From Pedobacter sp. SYSU D00535 (GTDB lineage Bacteria > Bacteroidota > Bacteroidia > Sphingobacteriales > Sphingobacteriaceae): a DNA stretch of 64,000 nucleotides. Within the stretch, counting starts at the first letter, position 1. Each line of letters begins with the position of its first letter. The stretch spans positions 620,001 to 684,000 of the forward strand of contig NZ_JAFEWD010000001.1 of the NCBI RefSeq assembly GCF_017355855.1, given 5' to 3'. The translations under genes and the position numbers were made by a program. This document shows, piece by piece, positions 35,258 to 44,176 of the stretch. The notes under the pieces were generated by a model, which saw only the letters and a program-made list of their open reading frames with translations, made no database searches and was not told the DNA's origin.

Positions 35258-36395
35258 TCGTAATTTCTGAGCCTCCCGGTGCTGTGTAGCCTTTTAGTTT
35301 CGGCCAAACACCCTTCTTAATTTTTTTCAGTCTCACTTTTGAAGGATCAATTACAGCATGTTTGATTCGCTCTCTTCTCCATGTATAAACTGCATGCAAC
35401 ATTCCGTCCTTGGTTTGGATAATGGATGGATAAGAATATTGACTTATCGGAGAATCTTCCAAAATCGCAGCAGCCCGCCATTTTTTTCCATCCTTAGAAA
35501 TGGACAGGTTCAACGGGGTACGAGGACCTTTTGCCAGATCGCCCGGAGGCAACACGTGGTTATAAACCAGAGCGTGTCTTCCGTCTTGCATAGTTACAGC
35601 ATCAGTTCCTGAATTGTTATTTGGCAGGGTAGTTTTTGAAAGTGGCCACCAGGTTTCTCCGTTGTCGTACGACCAGGACTCCAGAATAGCCCGACTACGG
35701 CTTCTGGCTAAAATCTGCAGTTTTCCGTTTCCATGATCCAGGATGCTCGGCTGAATGGCATCAAAGCCTTTTGGAGCCGTAAGTGGCCCGATTTTACGCC
35801 AGGTTTTCCCGAAGTCGGGAGTTACTTCAAAATGGATCTGCCAGCTGTTTCCCTCTTTATTTCCCTCGGTACTGGTTGGGCAAAACAAGTTTCCATTGCT
35901 CAAAAGCACGGGCTTATTTTTCACCGGACCTAAATATCCTTCGGGAAGCGCTCTGGCCTCAGACCAGGTGATCCCATTGTCTTTTGAGGTTCTTAGCCAA
36001 CCTTTCCAGGTACCAGGACTTGCGCCAATCTTATAAAACAACATCAACTCTCCCCCAGGGATTTGATATAAAACCGGGTTCCAGGTAGGATATCTTTTGT
36101 CGGGCATTACGCCGTCTGCTACGCTGTCGGGAGCTGTCCACTTTCCATTCACGTGCCTGGAAACCCAGATACATACATCTGGATTACGTTCTTTGGTTCC
36201 TCCAAAAAAAGCGGTTACCAAGCCTGCCGGCGTTTCTACAATAGTAGCTGAATGAGACTGTGGAAAAGGTGCCTTTTCGTAGACAAACTCATCTACGATA
36301 ACTCCCTTTTGCCATAACTTCGTTTGTGCTGAAAGATATCCTGTGCTGGTGATCAGCAGCAGGGCTAATAGTTTTATTGTTTTGTTATAAATCAT
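35250..36395 (-). CDS. secreted sialidase-like BNR-repeat protein, candidate Dha/Kdo-type glycosidase
   Basis: A 381-residue secreted protein (signal peptide KLLALLLITSTGYLSAQ) with a sialidase-type propeller. Asp-box-like motifs are visible: SKDNGITWSEA, TPDFGKTWRK and SYDNGETWWP. The family segments FPQSHSATIVETPAGL and NPVLYQIPGGELMLFYK are conserved in a broad family annotated as sialidase or BNR. The true substrate of this family is not known to me. Sialidase-fold enzymes of GH33 remove not only sialic acid but also the RG-II sugar Dha, and the next genes fit Dha use. The gene is coupled to the downstream dehydrogenase gene by an 8-bp overlap. Sialic-acid catabolism genes (nanE, nanK) are absent. 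Confidence 0.72.
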   Translation of the reverse strand: MIYNKTIKLLALLLITSTGYLSAQTKLWQKGVIVDEFVYEKAPFPQSHSATIVETPAGLVTAFFGGTKERNPDVCIWVSRHVNGKWTAPDSVADGVMPDKRYPTWNPVLYQIPGGELMLFYKIGASPGTWKGWLRTSKDNGITWSEARALPEGYLGPVKNKPVLLSNGNLFCPTSTEGNKEGNSWQIHFEVTPDFGKTWRKIGPLTAPKGFDAIQPSILDHGNGKLQILARSRSRAILESWSYDNGETWWPLSKTTLPNNNSGTDAVTMQDGRHALVYNHVLPPGDLAKGPRTPLNLSISKDGKKWRAAAILEDSPISQYSYPSIIQTKDGMLHAVYTWRRERIKHAVIDPSKVRLKKIKKGVWPKLKGYTAPGGSEITND

Positions 36396-36422
36396 GTTGA
36401 ATGTGTGTTGCTAGCGCAAATT

Positions 36423-36445
36423 GCAGACGGTTTTAAACCGCCTGC
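36423..36445. repeat. intergenic hairpin with GCAGAC...CTGC arms
   Basis: GCAG-a-CGGTTT / AAACCG-c-CTGC is an interrupted inverted repeat in the 60-bp gap between two PUL genes. It lacks a U-run and resembles the larger hairpin at 46991-47023. Confidence 0.55.
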
Positions 36446-36455
36446 GTGAGTGTTT

Positions 36456-37175
36456 CTATTGTTTCTTCTGTGCAGCCTCTGCCGCTTTTCTTGCTTTTAC
36501 TGCATTTATATAATCTTTGTACATCTGCTTCCAGTTACGACCGTTAGCGTTTAGATACTGTTCTGATTTCGTTTTATAAATCTCAAAAATGGCTGAAATC
36601 TGGTTCATATTTTTGTAGTCGACCGCTTGCTCGCGTGCCTGCTTTAAATATTTTAAGATAGTAACCTCTTCTTCTGCAGTCAGGTTTGGAACGATGGATT
36701 TGTAGCCATTCATGGTGAAAGCAACTTTTCCGATAGTGTATTTGTCGAGAATTGCCTCTACCTGCTCCTCAGTCAAGTCTTTCCGCAGACCGCTCATCAG
36801 GTTCTCGTGAACCGTTTTCGGCATTGCAGAGTTAGCAATTACCTGCCTGTCCAGGTCGCTCAATTTATTTCCTGTTGCTGGATTAATACCTGCAGGAACA
36901 GTTGAAAAATGATGCTCATTGTGCCAGTCCCGTACGGTCTTCAGGTGAGTTGCAATAACTTCCTGCACTCTTTTTTCCTTAGCTGCATCCTTTAGGTTCA
37001 AGCTGGCAACCCATTCAGCTGCTTTTTTCTGTTGCTCTTCGTCAGATTTCGCCCTTTGTTCTGCGCTCATCTGTGTAGTGGAACTTTTAGTTTCCTGGCT
37101 GTACGAGTTGAATGAGAAAAGGGTAGCGGCAGTAATTGCAGCTGCAAGAATGGGGGATTTTAAAGTTGCTTTCAT
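36456..37175 (-). CDS. DUF3826 domain-containing secreted protein (single module)
   Basis: A 239-residue protein of the DUF3826 family, of unknown function, with a signal peptide (LAAAITAATLFSFNSYSQ) and a helical body. Motifs shared with its relatives in this window are the N-terminal KTVRDWHNEHH region, LTAEEEVTILKYLKQAREQA (compare LTREQKDKILAYLIEAREFA in the 55585 protein), and the C-terminal NANGRNWKQM. It lies between GH78 and the sialidase-like gene, 22 bp from GH78. Recurrence of this family in pectin-type PULs suggests a role in surface binding, enzyme assembly or polysaccharide handling, but none is shown. Confidence 0.85.
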   Translation of the reverse strand: MKATLKSPILAAAITAATLFSFNSYSQETKSSTTQMSAEQRAKSDEEQQKKAAEWVASLNLKDAAKEKRVQEVIATHLKTVRDWHNEHHFSTVPAGINPATGNKLSDLDRQVIANSAMPKTVHENLMSGLRKDLTEEQVEAILDKYTIGKVAFTMNGYKSIVPNLTAEEEVTILKYLKQAREQAVDYKNMNQISAIFEIYKTKSEQYLNANGRNWKQMYKDYINAVKARKAAEAAQKKQ

Positions 37176-37197
37176 GATAATATCTCAATTGGTTAAT

Positions 37198-39951
37198 TTA
37201 TATAGAAGAACTGAACGAATAGTTACCGGAGCCTACTTCATATACTGCCCTGTCTCCTTCCATCTTCACAAATTTTACTCCCTCTGCAGTGGATGCCTTT
37301 TTGCTTCCTTCGTTTACTTTATCGGCGGATTTGGCTGGGATATATATCAGCGCTTTTGTATTAGCAGGGACAACCACATTCCAGGTGAATGAATTCCCTT
37401 TCTTTTTCCAGTCGCTTTTGATTGCGCCATAAATAGACTGGTAAGAGCCATTGGCGAAATCAAGACCTGCAATCATATCCGGCTTCATGATGATGTTTTT
37501 GAAACCCGGGTTATTGTAATCGGATTTAATCCCAAGCAAGTTCTCGTAATACCAGATCATCAGGTCGCCGAGCATCATCACGTGGTTTTGAGAGTTCATT
37601 TTGGGATGAGCTGTATTTCCGTTCCAAAGTTCCCATATCGCTGTCGCCCCGTTTTCAACCATATATCCCCAGGAAGGATACGTTTTTTGCGAAGCGATGG
37701 TGTAAGCCACATCAGCTCTGCCCATTTCTGATAGTGTACGCATTAACCATTGCGTGCCAATCAGTCCGGTACTCAGGTGCCCCTGGTTTTTCACCTGGAT
37801 AGTATTCACGATCTGCTGCTGTACCTTACTCTTATTCTCCGGAGTTACCAAACCAAAGTGAATTGCCAGCAGATTATCCGTCAGCTTGTTTTCGCCGTAA
37901 TAGCCGCCCTGGTTATAAAACTTTTTGTTAAAAGCATCTTTGGCCTTAGCTGCTTCCGCCGCGTACCAGGCAATATCAGTAGAATTGCCCGTAAGCTGAG
38001 CAAAACGCTGCATCATGTTCAGGTAGTGGTAGTAATAGGCCGTTGCAATCAGCATGCTTGGATATTTTTTGTCGGCAATTTTGCCCCGTCCTGCCTCAAT
38101 GCTAACCGGAGGTTCGCACCAGTCGCCATAACTGTCTTTAGTAATAATGCCCTCGGCGTTTTTATAACGGGAGCCCATGTACTGTAACCATTTCTTCATG
38201 GCCGGGTAATTCGTGTGTAGCACGCTAACATCGCCGGTTTGACGGTACAGCATATCCACTACCAGAATCAAAGTCCCAGGCCAGGTCATGTTATCACTGT
38301 AGTAGCGCCAGAAAGCGGGTGCAACGTCAGGAATAGCACCGTCTGGCTTTTGTGAATAGCGAATGTCTTCCAACCACTTGTTGTAGAGGGCAATGTTATC
38401 AAATAAGAAGCTCTCACCGTAGGATTGATTCGACCGATCGCCCAACCAAGGCTGGCGCTCGTTTCGTTGTGGACAATCTACCGGCATCCCCTTGTAGTTA
38501 GATGCTATCCCCCACCATGAATTCTGGTGAATTCTATTCAGTAGCGAGTTCGAAGATGCGAATGATCCAACAGTCTGCATATCATCGAACACTAGTCGGG
38601 CAGTGAAATCTTCTTTTGCCGGTGTGCCGGGATATCCGCTTACTTCTACATAACGAAATCCGTGGTAAACAAAACTTGGTTCCCATTCTTCTACGCCCTT
38701 CCCTTTCAATATATAGGAGTCAGTTGTTTTCGCGTCACGAAGGTTGGTGATAAACAAATCGCCGTTATCCTGAAGCGATTCGGCAAACTTCAAGGTGATT
38801 TTTCTGCCGGCTTCGCCTTTTACCCTGAACTTCACCCAGCCCGCCATGTTTTGTCCGAAGTCGATGATATGGTTTCCGTTGCTCCGTTTAGTAATTGAAA
38901 CGGGTTTCAGGTCCTTCATCACCTTCATGAATTGGTTCATCTGTGCCTCGTAAGCCCCGCCGGGCTCCTGAACATGCTCTGGCGTCAGCCAGGCCTTTTC
39001 ATCAAAACCAGGCTCGTTCCAGCCAGCCATTTCTTTACGAGCATCATAGTCTTCGCCGTCGTATTCGTTGTTAGCCCGTATCGGACCATCCGCTGTTCCT
39101 TTCCAGGTATTGTCGGTTTTGATCGTTTGCTTCGTTCCATCTGTATAAACAATGTCCAACTGCATCAGCAGCTTTGGAAAACCGAAAGTTTTCTGTTTAT
39201 AGGCCTTGGTTTGACGCATCTCGAAGAAACGCCCGTTACCCAACACTACTCCAATAGCATGTTTGCCTGCCTTGAGCCGGTCGGTAACATCAAAAGTGTT
39301 GAACAGGGAATTCATTGAGTAATCAGTCGGTGCTGGTGCTAACACCTGATCGCCTACCTTTTTACCGTCGATGTACAGCTCATAAAGGCCCAGACCGATG
39401 ATAGATGCTGTTGCTGATTTAACAGGCTTTTCGGTAGCAAACTCTTTCCGGAAATATCTTGCCGATAGTCTCGGCGCCTTTGCATCATCCCAGGGGAAGT
39501 AGCGGTCAAAACCAATCCAGCGGCCATCCCAATCATTATATTGATGAAGCCCAAGGCTCCAGGTAGCCGTATTACTCCATTCGGTCTCGCCTTTATTAGT
39601 CCAGATTTTAACCTTCCAAAAAGCTTTATCCAAACTTTTCAGCGCCTTGCCTCCATATTGTACGAAGTTGGATGCTGCAGAACTTACCTTTCCTGAGTTC
39701 CAGAGATCAGCATTAGCAGGACTGAGTTTTTCTGGTGAAGAGGCAACGAGGATTTGATAAGCTGTCTGCTCGATCCCCCGCTCGTTGCCCGTAATTTCCC
39801 AACTCAGTTTCGGGAAAGCGACGTCTATCCCAGTGGGGTTGATAAGTAATTCTGTTCGTAAGTTCTGTATGTTTAATGCAGCGGCGTATTTACTAAAGCC
39901 GAAAGAAACGACAACCGCAATCAGAACAAAAATGCCTTTAACTATTTTCAT
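37198..39951 (-). CDS. alpha-L-rhamnosidase, GH78, secreted
   Basis: A 917-residue inverting alpha-L-rhamnosidase. It has a signal peptide (FVLIAVVVSFGFSKYAAA), the N-terminal Bac_rhamnosid_N domains (~130-330, with the family motif NNEYDGEDYDARKEMAGW), and the (alpha/alpha)6 catalytic barrel with DCPQRNERQPWLGDRS (general acid region), TWPGTLILVVDMLY and AIWELWNGNTAHPKMNSQNH, where the general base Glu is expected. A C-terminal beta domain follows. It removes rhamnose from pectin side chains or rhamnogalacturonan oligosaccharides. The start is 1 bp from the GH2 gene. Its location is probably the periplasm. Confidence 0.93.
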   Translation of the reverse strand: MKIVKGIFVLIAVVVSFGFSKYAAALNIQNLRTELLINPTGIDVAFPKLSWEITGNERGIEQTAYQILVASSPEKLSPANADLWNSGKVSSAASNFVQYGGKALKSLDKAFWKVKIWTNKGETEWSNTATWSLGLHQYNDWDGRWIGFDRYFPWDDAKAPRLSARYFRKEFATEKPVKSATASIIGLGLYELYIDGKKVGDQVLAPAPTDYSMNSLFNTFDVTDRLKAGKHAIGVVLGNGRFFEMRQTKAYKQKTFGFPKLLMQLDIVYTDGTKQTIKTDNTWKGTADGPIRANNEYDGEDYDARKEMAGWNEPGFDEKAWLTPEHVQEPGGAYEAQMNQFMKVMKDLKPVSITKRSNGNHIIDFGQNMAGWVKFRVKGEAGRKITLKFAESLQDNGDLFITNLRDAKTTDSYILKGKGVEEWEPSFVYHGFRYVEVSGYPGTPAKEDFTARLVFDDMQTVGSFASSNSLLNRIHQNSWWGIASNYKGMPVDCPQRNERQPWLGDRSNQSYGESFLFDNIALYNKWLEDIRYSQKPDGAIPDVAPAFWRYYSDNMTWPGTLILVVDMLYRQTGDVSVLHTNYPAMKKWLQYMGSRYKNAEGIITKDSYGDWCEPPVSIEAGRGKIADKKYPSMLIATAYYYHYLNMMQRFAQLTGNSTDIAWYAAEAAKAKDAFNKKFYNQGGYYGENKLTDNLLAIHFGLVTPENKSKVQQQIVNTIQVKNQGHLSTGLIGTQWLMRTLSEMGRADVAYTIASQKTYPSWGYMVENGATAIWELWNGNTAHPKMNSQNHVMMLGDLMIWYYENLLGIKSDYNNPGFKNIIMKPDMIAGLDFANGSYQSIYGAIKSDWKKKGNSFTWNVVVPANTKALIYIPAKSADKVNEGSKKASTAEGVKFVKMEGDRAVYEVGSGNYSFSSSI

Positions 39952-39952
39952 A

Positions 39953-42727
39953 TTACTTTCCTGAAAAGTCGAAATATAAAACTAAATCCAGCGCCCTGGC
40001 AGGCTCCTTCTCATAATCATAAAAAATATTTTTCATGGCCGACGGACCGCTCCTGTCTGCTCGCTGAGTTTTTGTACCAATGCCAGAAATTCCGTGCATG
40101 AAGGAGATATCCCCGGAAGGGAAAATAGGCTCGTAGTTGTGCCATTGGTCGGTTTTCCACGCTGGCGTAAACAAGCGAAGGAAAAGATCTTCATTTTCGG
40201 TCACCACCGTGAAGGGCTGCTCGGTCGTAATAAACTTACACCAGTACATATTAGAATGATAGCCTTTGAATTCTGGATACACCCACTGTTCGCCGGTTTC
40301 TGTGTTATTGTAGGTTTTGCTCCAGATGCCGAATTGGTTTCCCTTGATCCGGTTCTTCCAAACGCGATACGGACCGTTGCCCATGTACTCAACGCCTTTG
40401 ATCTTATTTTCGGGGAAAGAGAAGTTGACGCCGGCGAAGTTAGTAAGATACTCAGCCGGGAAATACTTCACGTTTAGTTTGATCCAGCCTGAAGGATAGA
40501 TCGTCCACTGCAAAGTATTGTAAGCAGATTTCCTATCGAAAGTAGATTCAATGATCAGGTTGTTACCTTCCATTCTGTGTTTGATGTTCTGGAAGTTAGT
40601 CGCTCCCTCCTGAACAATTGGTCCATTATTAAACGGGATTACACCCTTAGCATTTCGCACGCTCTGTAAAATTCCTGTTCGCTTGCTGAAAGCCAGGTTA
40701 ATTCCATTCACTGCTACTTTGTAAAGTGTGTCGACTTCTGTGATGCTTATCGTACCACTTCCCTCTTTTGTAACAAGATTTGCTGCTTCCTTTTTGGGCA
40801 GTGTTATTGGGAAGCTCCAGGTGAAAAGTTCGCGCTTGTGCGGGTCGGTAGCGGTAACGTACAACGCATCGAAGCTTTGCCAGTTAGCCGGAAGAGCGAC
40901 TTTTACTTGTCCCTTCTCAAAAGGTCCGACATTAGGAGCTGTCGAGGTTCCTGAAATAGTGGTAGCAGCATTTTTAAGGTTTACCAGTCTCCAGCTGAAT
41001 TTGCACTGATTCAGGTTGGTGAAGTGATAGCGATTCTCTACATTAAAGTTTCCGTCAAACCCTGGAGCCATTTCTCTGTGTTCAAAAAACACCGGGCTCC
41101 AAACTTCTTTTATCGTATAAAAACTTCCTTCTTTTTCATGATATGGACCCACGATACCATCAGCTCCGCGATGTTTATCTGTATCAAGAATTCCTTTCAA
41201 ATCTGTCCGGACCACGCCCTGATCAGCAAAATCCCACAGGAAACCACCGGCAGCATGAGGATGATACAACATCTCTTTCCAGTAGTCATCCAGGCTGGCG
41301 CCGTGTCCGCCATCAAACTGTCCGTGCAGGAATTCGGTAGGCATAACGATGCTTTTGCCGTGCATATAGTTCCCTATACCATAATTGTATTCGCGATAGT
41401 GTTGCGTATCGAAACCGCCAAAGTCTTCCCATGGATGAACTACAGGACGTTTTTGAATGTCCAGCTCGGCGAAAAGATGGTCCAGCTGGCGGTTATGCCC
41501 GCCTTCGTTGCCGTTCGCCCAGAAAATGATAGAAGGGTGATTCACATTATGAGCGATCATCTCTTTCAGCAACTTAGAACCTGTAGGCGTATCATAGTGC
41601 CCGTGCCATCCTGCAAGTTCATCCATTACAAATAAACCCAGAGAGTCGCAGACATCCAGAAAATGATCGTCGGGAGGATAGTGAGACATGCGCACAGCGT
41701 TCATGTTCATATCCTTCATCAGTTGAACATCTGCCACGCTGATCTTTTCGCTGGTAGTACGCCCTGAGGTTGGCCAGAAGGAATGTCGGTTCACCCCTTT
41801 GATTTTGATCTTTTTGCCGTTCACGTACACGCCATCCCGTTCTTTCACTTCAACCGTGCGGAACCCGATCTTCTCGCTGATCGAGTGCACTTCTTTTCCA
41901 TCCTGATAAAGCGTAAACACCGCCTTGTAAAGGTTGGGCCACTCAGGCGACCAAAGAGCGGGATCTTTAAATTGAGCAGAAACTACCGTGTAATTTCCTG
42001 AACGGGAAAGCTGTTTTGCCTGAACTTTTTTTCCGTATTTTTTGCCATCGGCCGTAAACAGCTGAACTTCGAGCCTATCTGCATTTCCCTGCAGGTAAAC
42101 CTGAGACGTAAACGCGCCATTAGCTTTCGCGTCTATTGCTACTCTTTCAATATGCGATTGTGGAAGGGCCTGCAAATAGACCGGACGGAAAATACCGCCG
42201 AAGATCCAGAAATCTGCTTTCCGTTCTGCCTCATTTACAGAAGCATTCGCCGAATGCTTTGAAACTTTTACTTCAAGTAAATTAGTGGATCCATAGTTCA
42301 GCAAATCGGAAACATCGTAACGGAAAACATAAAAGGCTCCCTGATGCACCGGGCCCGCCGATTTACCATTGATCTTTACTTCTGTATCCGTCATCGAACC
42401 CTCAAAAACAATGTTTATCTTCTTTCCTTTCCAGCTTGCAGGGACGTTAAAGTTGTGTTTATAAAAGCCTTGTTCCTTTCCACGCACTGAGTCTTTAGCA
42501 AAGCCGTAGTCGTATTTTCCAAAACCTTGTAATTCCCAATTGGAGGGCACGGGGATCTTAGACCATTTGTTGGCGTTCATGCCCCCGGTTACCATAAAAT
42601 CCCACTGCACGGTATTGTCGTTGCCGGTTCCTGATAGGAAAAGCGTTTCCGTTTGCTGTGCCTTAACGAAGGTGAAAGACAAAAAGCAAAAAGCAAAAAG
42701 GATTATATATCGTAGCGTCTTAATCAT
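39953..42727 (-). CDS. GH2 family glycosidase (beta-galactosidase-like), secreted
   Basis: A 924-residue retaining glycosidase of GH2. The signal peptide (LFAFCFLSFTFVKAQ) is followed by the sugar-binding and immunoglobulin-like domains (~30-300) and a TIM barrel. The acid/base is likely Glu408 in IIFWANGNEGG and the nucleophile Glu465 in MPTEFLHG. The residues after the barrel carry a beta-sandwich domain 5 (~640-920). GH2 includes beta-galactosidase, beta-glucuronidase, beta-mannosidase and alpha-L-arabinofuranosidase activities, so the linkage is not decided by sequence. Gene start overlaps the end of the esterase gene by one base, and its stop is 1 bp from the GH78 start, which supports one transcript. 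Confidence 0.9.
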   Translation of the reverse strand: MIKTLRYIILFAFCFLSFTFVKAQQTETLFLSGTGNDNTVQWDFMVTGGMNANKWSKIPVPSNWELQGFGKYDYGFAKDSVRGKEQGFYKHNFNVPASWKGKKINIVFEGSMTDTEVKINGKSAGPVHQGAFYVFRYDVSDLLNYGSTNLLEVKVSKHSANASVNEAERKADFWIFGGIFRPVYLQALPQSHIERVAIDAKANGAFTSQVYLQGNADRLEVQLFTADGKKYGKKVQAKQLSRSGNYTVVSAQFKDPALWSPEWPNLYKAVFTLYQDGKEVHSISEKIGFRTVEVKERDGVYVNGKKIKIKGVNRHSFWPTSGRTTSEKISVADVQLMKDMNMNAVRMSHYPPDDHFLDVCDSLGLFVMDELAGWHGHYDTPTGSKLLKEMIAHNVNHPSIIFWANGNEGGHNRQLDHLFAELDIQKRPVVHPWEDFGGFDTQHYREYNYGIGNYMHGKSIVMPTEFLHGQFDGGHGASLDDYWKEMLYHPHAAGGFLWDFADQGVVRTDLKGILDTDKHRGADGIVGPYHEKEGSFYTIKEVWSPVFFEHREMAPGFDGNFNVENRYHFTNLNQCKFSWRLVNLKNAATTISGTSTAPNVGPFEKGQVKVALPANWQSFDALYVTATDPHKRELFTWSFPITLPKKEAANLVTKEGSGTISITEVDTLYKVAVNGINLAFSKRTGILQSVRNAKGVIPFNNGPIVQEGATNFQNIKHRMEGNNLIIESTFDRKSAYNTLQWTIYPSGWIKLNVKYFPAEYLTNFAGVNFSFPENKIKGVEYMGNGPYRVWKNRIKGNQFGIWSKTYNNTETGEQWVYPEFKGYHSNMYWCKFITTEQPFTVVTENEDLFLRLFTPAWKTDQWHNYEPIFPSGDISFMHGISGIGTKTQRADRSGPSAMKNIFYDYEKEPARALDLVLYFDFSGK

Positions 42728-44175
42728 TATTGTTTTGAATAGCTGTATTGCTTAATCAAAGGATTATCGGTTCTAAACGGTTGCGCAGGTAATCCTTCTT
42801 TGTTATAAAAATTTGGTTGAGCTGTTTCTTCCCAGGCAAAGCGCACCGCGACTGGCTTATTCACTGTTGCCGATGACAACACCAACTTATCTCTTTTAAT
42901 CTCTGCCGTGGCGGTTACAAACTTGCCGTCTTTTCCGGCGATGATAAAACCGGTTAAAGGTTTACCATCCTTGCTTATGAGTCCGGAACCGCTTGAGGCA
43001 AATGACAGGTGAGCCTTTCTACCTTTCACTTTCATCTTTTTGAAAACGGGTCCTGAGGCGACCAGATCTTTAAAGCCGTAGGTTTTGTATAATGCAACCA
43101 GAGCAAGTCGTCGTCCTATTTCCCATTTGAAGCCGGGGTGAATGTCATCCAAATTATCAACCAGATCAGTGGTCTCGATCATGCCCGTGTTAGGAATCTT
43201 GAGCGCCATGGCCTGGGCTTCCCTGAATTCTGGCAATGCTTCTTTAGTCAGTTGAATTTTGCCTTTTGATTCGGAGTATTTAAATGGCGCAATTTGAACG
43301 TAATAGAAAGGCATTTTTTCATCCGACCAAGCCTTTCTCCAACTGTTAATCAACACCTCCATCTTCTGAGTATAGGTGATCCGCTCGTTAAGGAAGCAGT
43401 TTGTCTCGCCCTGGTACCACAAAAATCCCGCTAAGGCGAAAGGAACAAGAGGTTTGATCATGGGTTCGTAGAACTTGCCCGGATCGTTACCCACCTTTTC
43501 ATCTTTGAAGTACCTTGATTGAGAGAACGCTTCTGCGGAAACCCAAGGCTCCAAAGCACTTCCCGGAATGGCAGATGAAATCATCCCCACTGGTACGTTC
43601 AACTTTCCATTTACCTCTTTTGCAAAGAAATAGGCAGCGGCAGAAAATGAGCGCAAAGCAGAATCGCGAGCAACGCTCCATCCTTTATGTCGTGGATCCG
43701 GCTTAGCCAGTTCCTTCCTGTTCACCAGAAAGATCCGGATATTTGGATTCTTTGCGTACTGCAGCTCGTCGACGGGATTAGGCTCTATAGCAGGTCGTCT
43801 CGTTATCTTGCTATTCTTCCGCATGGTATATTCCATATTTGACTGACCGGAGCAAAGCCAAACCTCTCCTACCAGGATATCGTTGAGTTGGACGGTATTA
43901 GTACCGGTGATGGTTAAAGAGGCAGGAACAGCAGATGCTTCTAGAGGATCAAGAACCACCTTCCAATTACCCGCTGCATCAGCCACCGTTTTTCTTTCCT
44001 GTCCTTTGAACTGCACAGAAACGCGTTCTCCGGCAGCTGCCGTGCCCCAAACAGGAAGAGGCTTATTTCGTTGCAGCACCATGCCATGCCCCAAGATCCG
44101 GGGAAGCACTATCTCTGCCTTAGCAGAGAAAGCGGAAAGCGCAATGATTACACAACTAATAAATCTCTTCATCAT
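42727..44175 (-). CDS. sialate-O-acetylesterase-type carbohydrate esterase (SASA domain), secreted
   Basis: A 482-residue esterase with an SGNH-like SASA domain. The catalytic Ser lies in CSGQSNMEYTM, the oxyanion region in WYQGETNC, and the Asp-His pair in DDIHPGFKWEIG. A signal peptide (FISCVIIALSAFSAKA) precedes it, and a beta-sandwich domain lies near the N-terminus (~25-100) and C-terminus. Members remove O-acetyl groups from sialic acid or from other glycans. With pectin-degrading neighbours it more likely deacetylates a pectic side chain. Stop and GH2 start share one base, and the start is 1 bp from the propeller gene. Confidence 0.87.
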   Translation of the reverse strand: MMKRFISCVIIALSAFSAKAEIVLPRILGHGMVLQRNKPLPVWGTAAAGERVSVQFKGQERKTVADAAGNWKVVLDPLEASAVPASLTITGTNTVQLNDILVGEVWLCSGQSNMEYTMRKNSKITRRPAIEPNPVDELQYAKNPNIRIFLVNRKELAKPDPRHKGWSVARDSALRSFSAAAYFFAKEVNGKLNVPVGMISSAIPGSALEPWVSAEAFSQSRYFKDEKVGNDPGKFYEPMIKPLVPFALAGFLWYQGETNCFLNERITYTQKMEVLINSWRKAWSDEKMPFYYVQIAPFKYSESKGKIQLTKEALPEFREAQAMALKIPNTGMIETTDLVDNLDDIHPGFKWEIGRRLALVALYKTYGFKDLVASGPVFKKMKVKGRKAHLSFASSGSGLISKDGKPLTGFIIAGKDGKFVTATAEIKRDKLVLSSATVNKPVAVRFAWEETAQPNFYNKEGLPAQPFRTDNPLIKQYSYSKQ

Positions 44176-44176
44176 T

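Noticed and set aside
29297-36395. Sialic-acid utilisation cluster (sialidase, NanA-like aldolase, SSS NanT-type transporter)
   Set aside because: No nanE, nanK or N-acetylglucosamine-6-phosphate genes are present, and the four-carbon acid kinase and PdxA2 would have no role; the pectin context fits better.
41024-41635. Large plus-strand frame opposite GH2, and similar antisense frames along the PUL
   Set aside because: They lie wholly opposite well-supported CAZyme genes, and their sequence is without recognisable domains.
42727-44175. Role in sialic acid metabolism from the esterase name
   Set aside because: The SASA domain name covers broad glycan esterases; neighbours are pectin enzymes.
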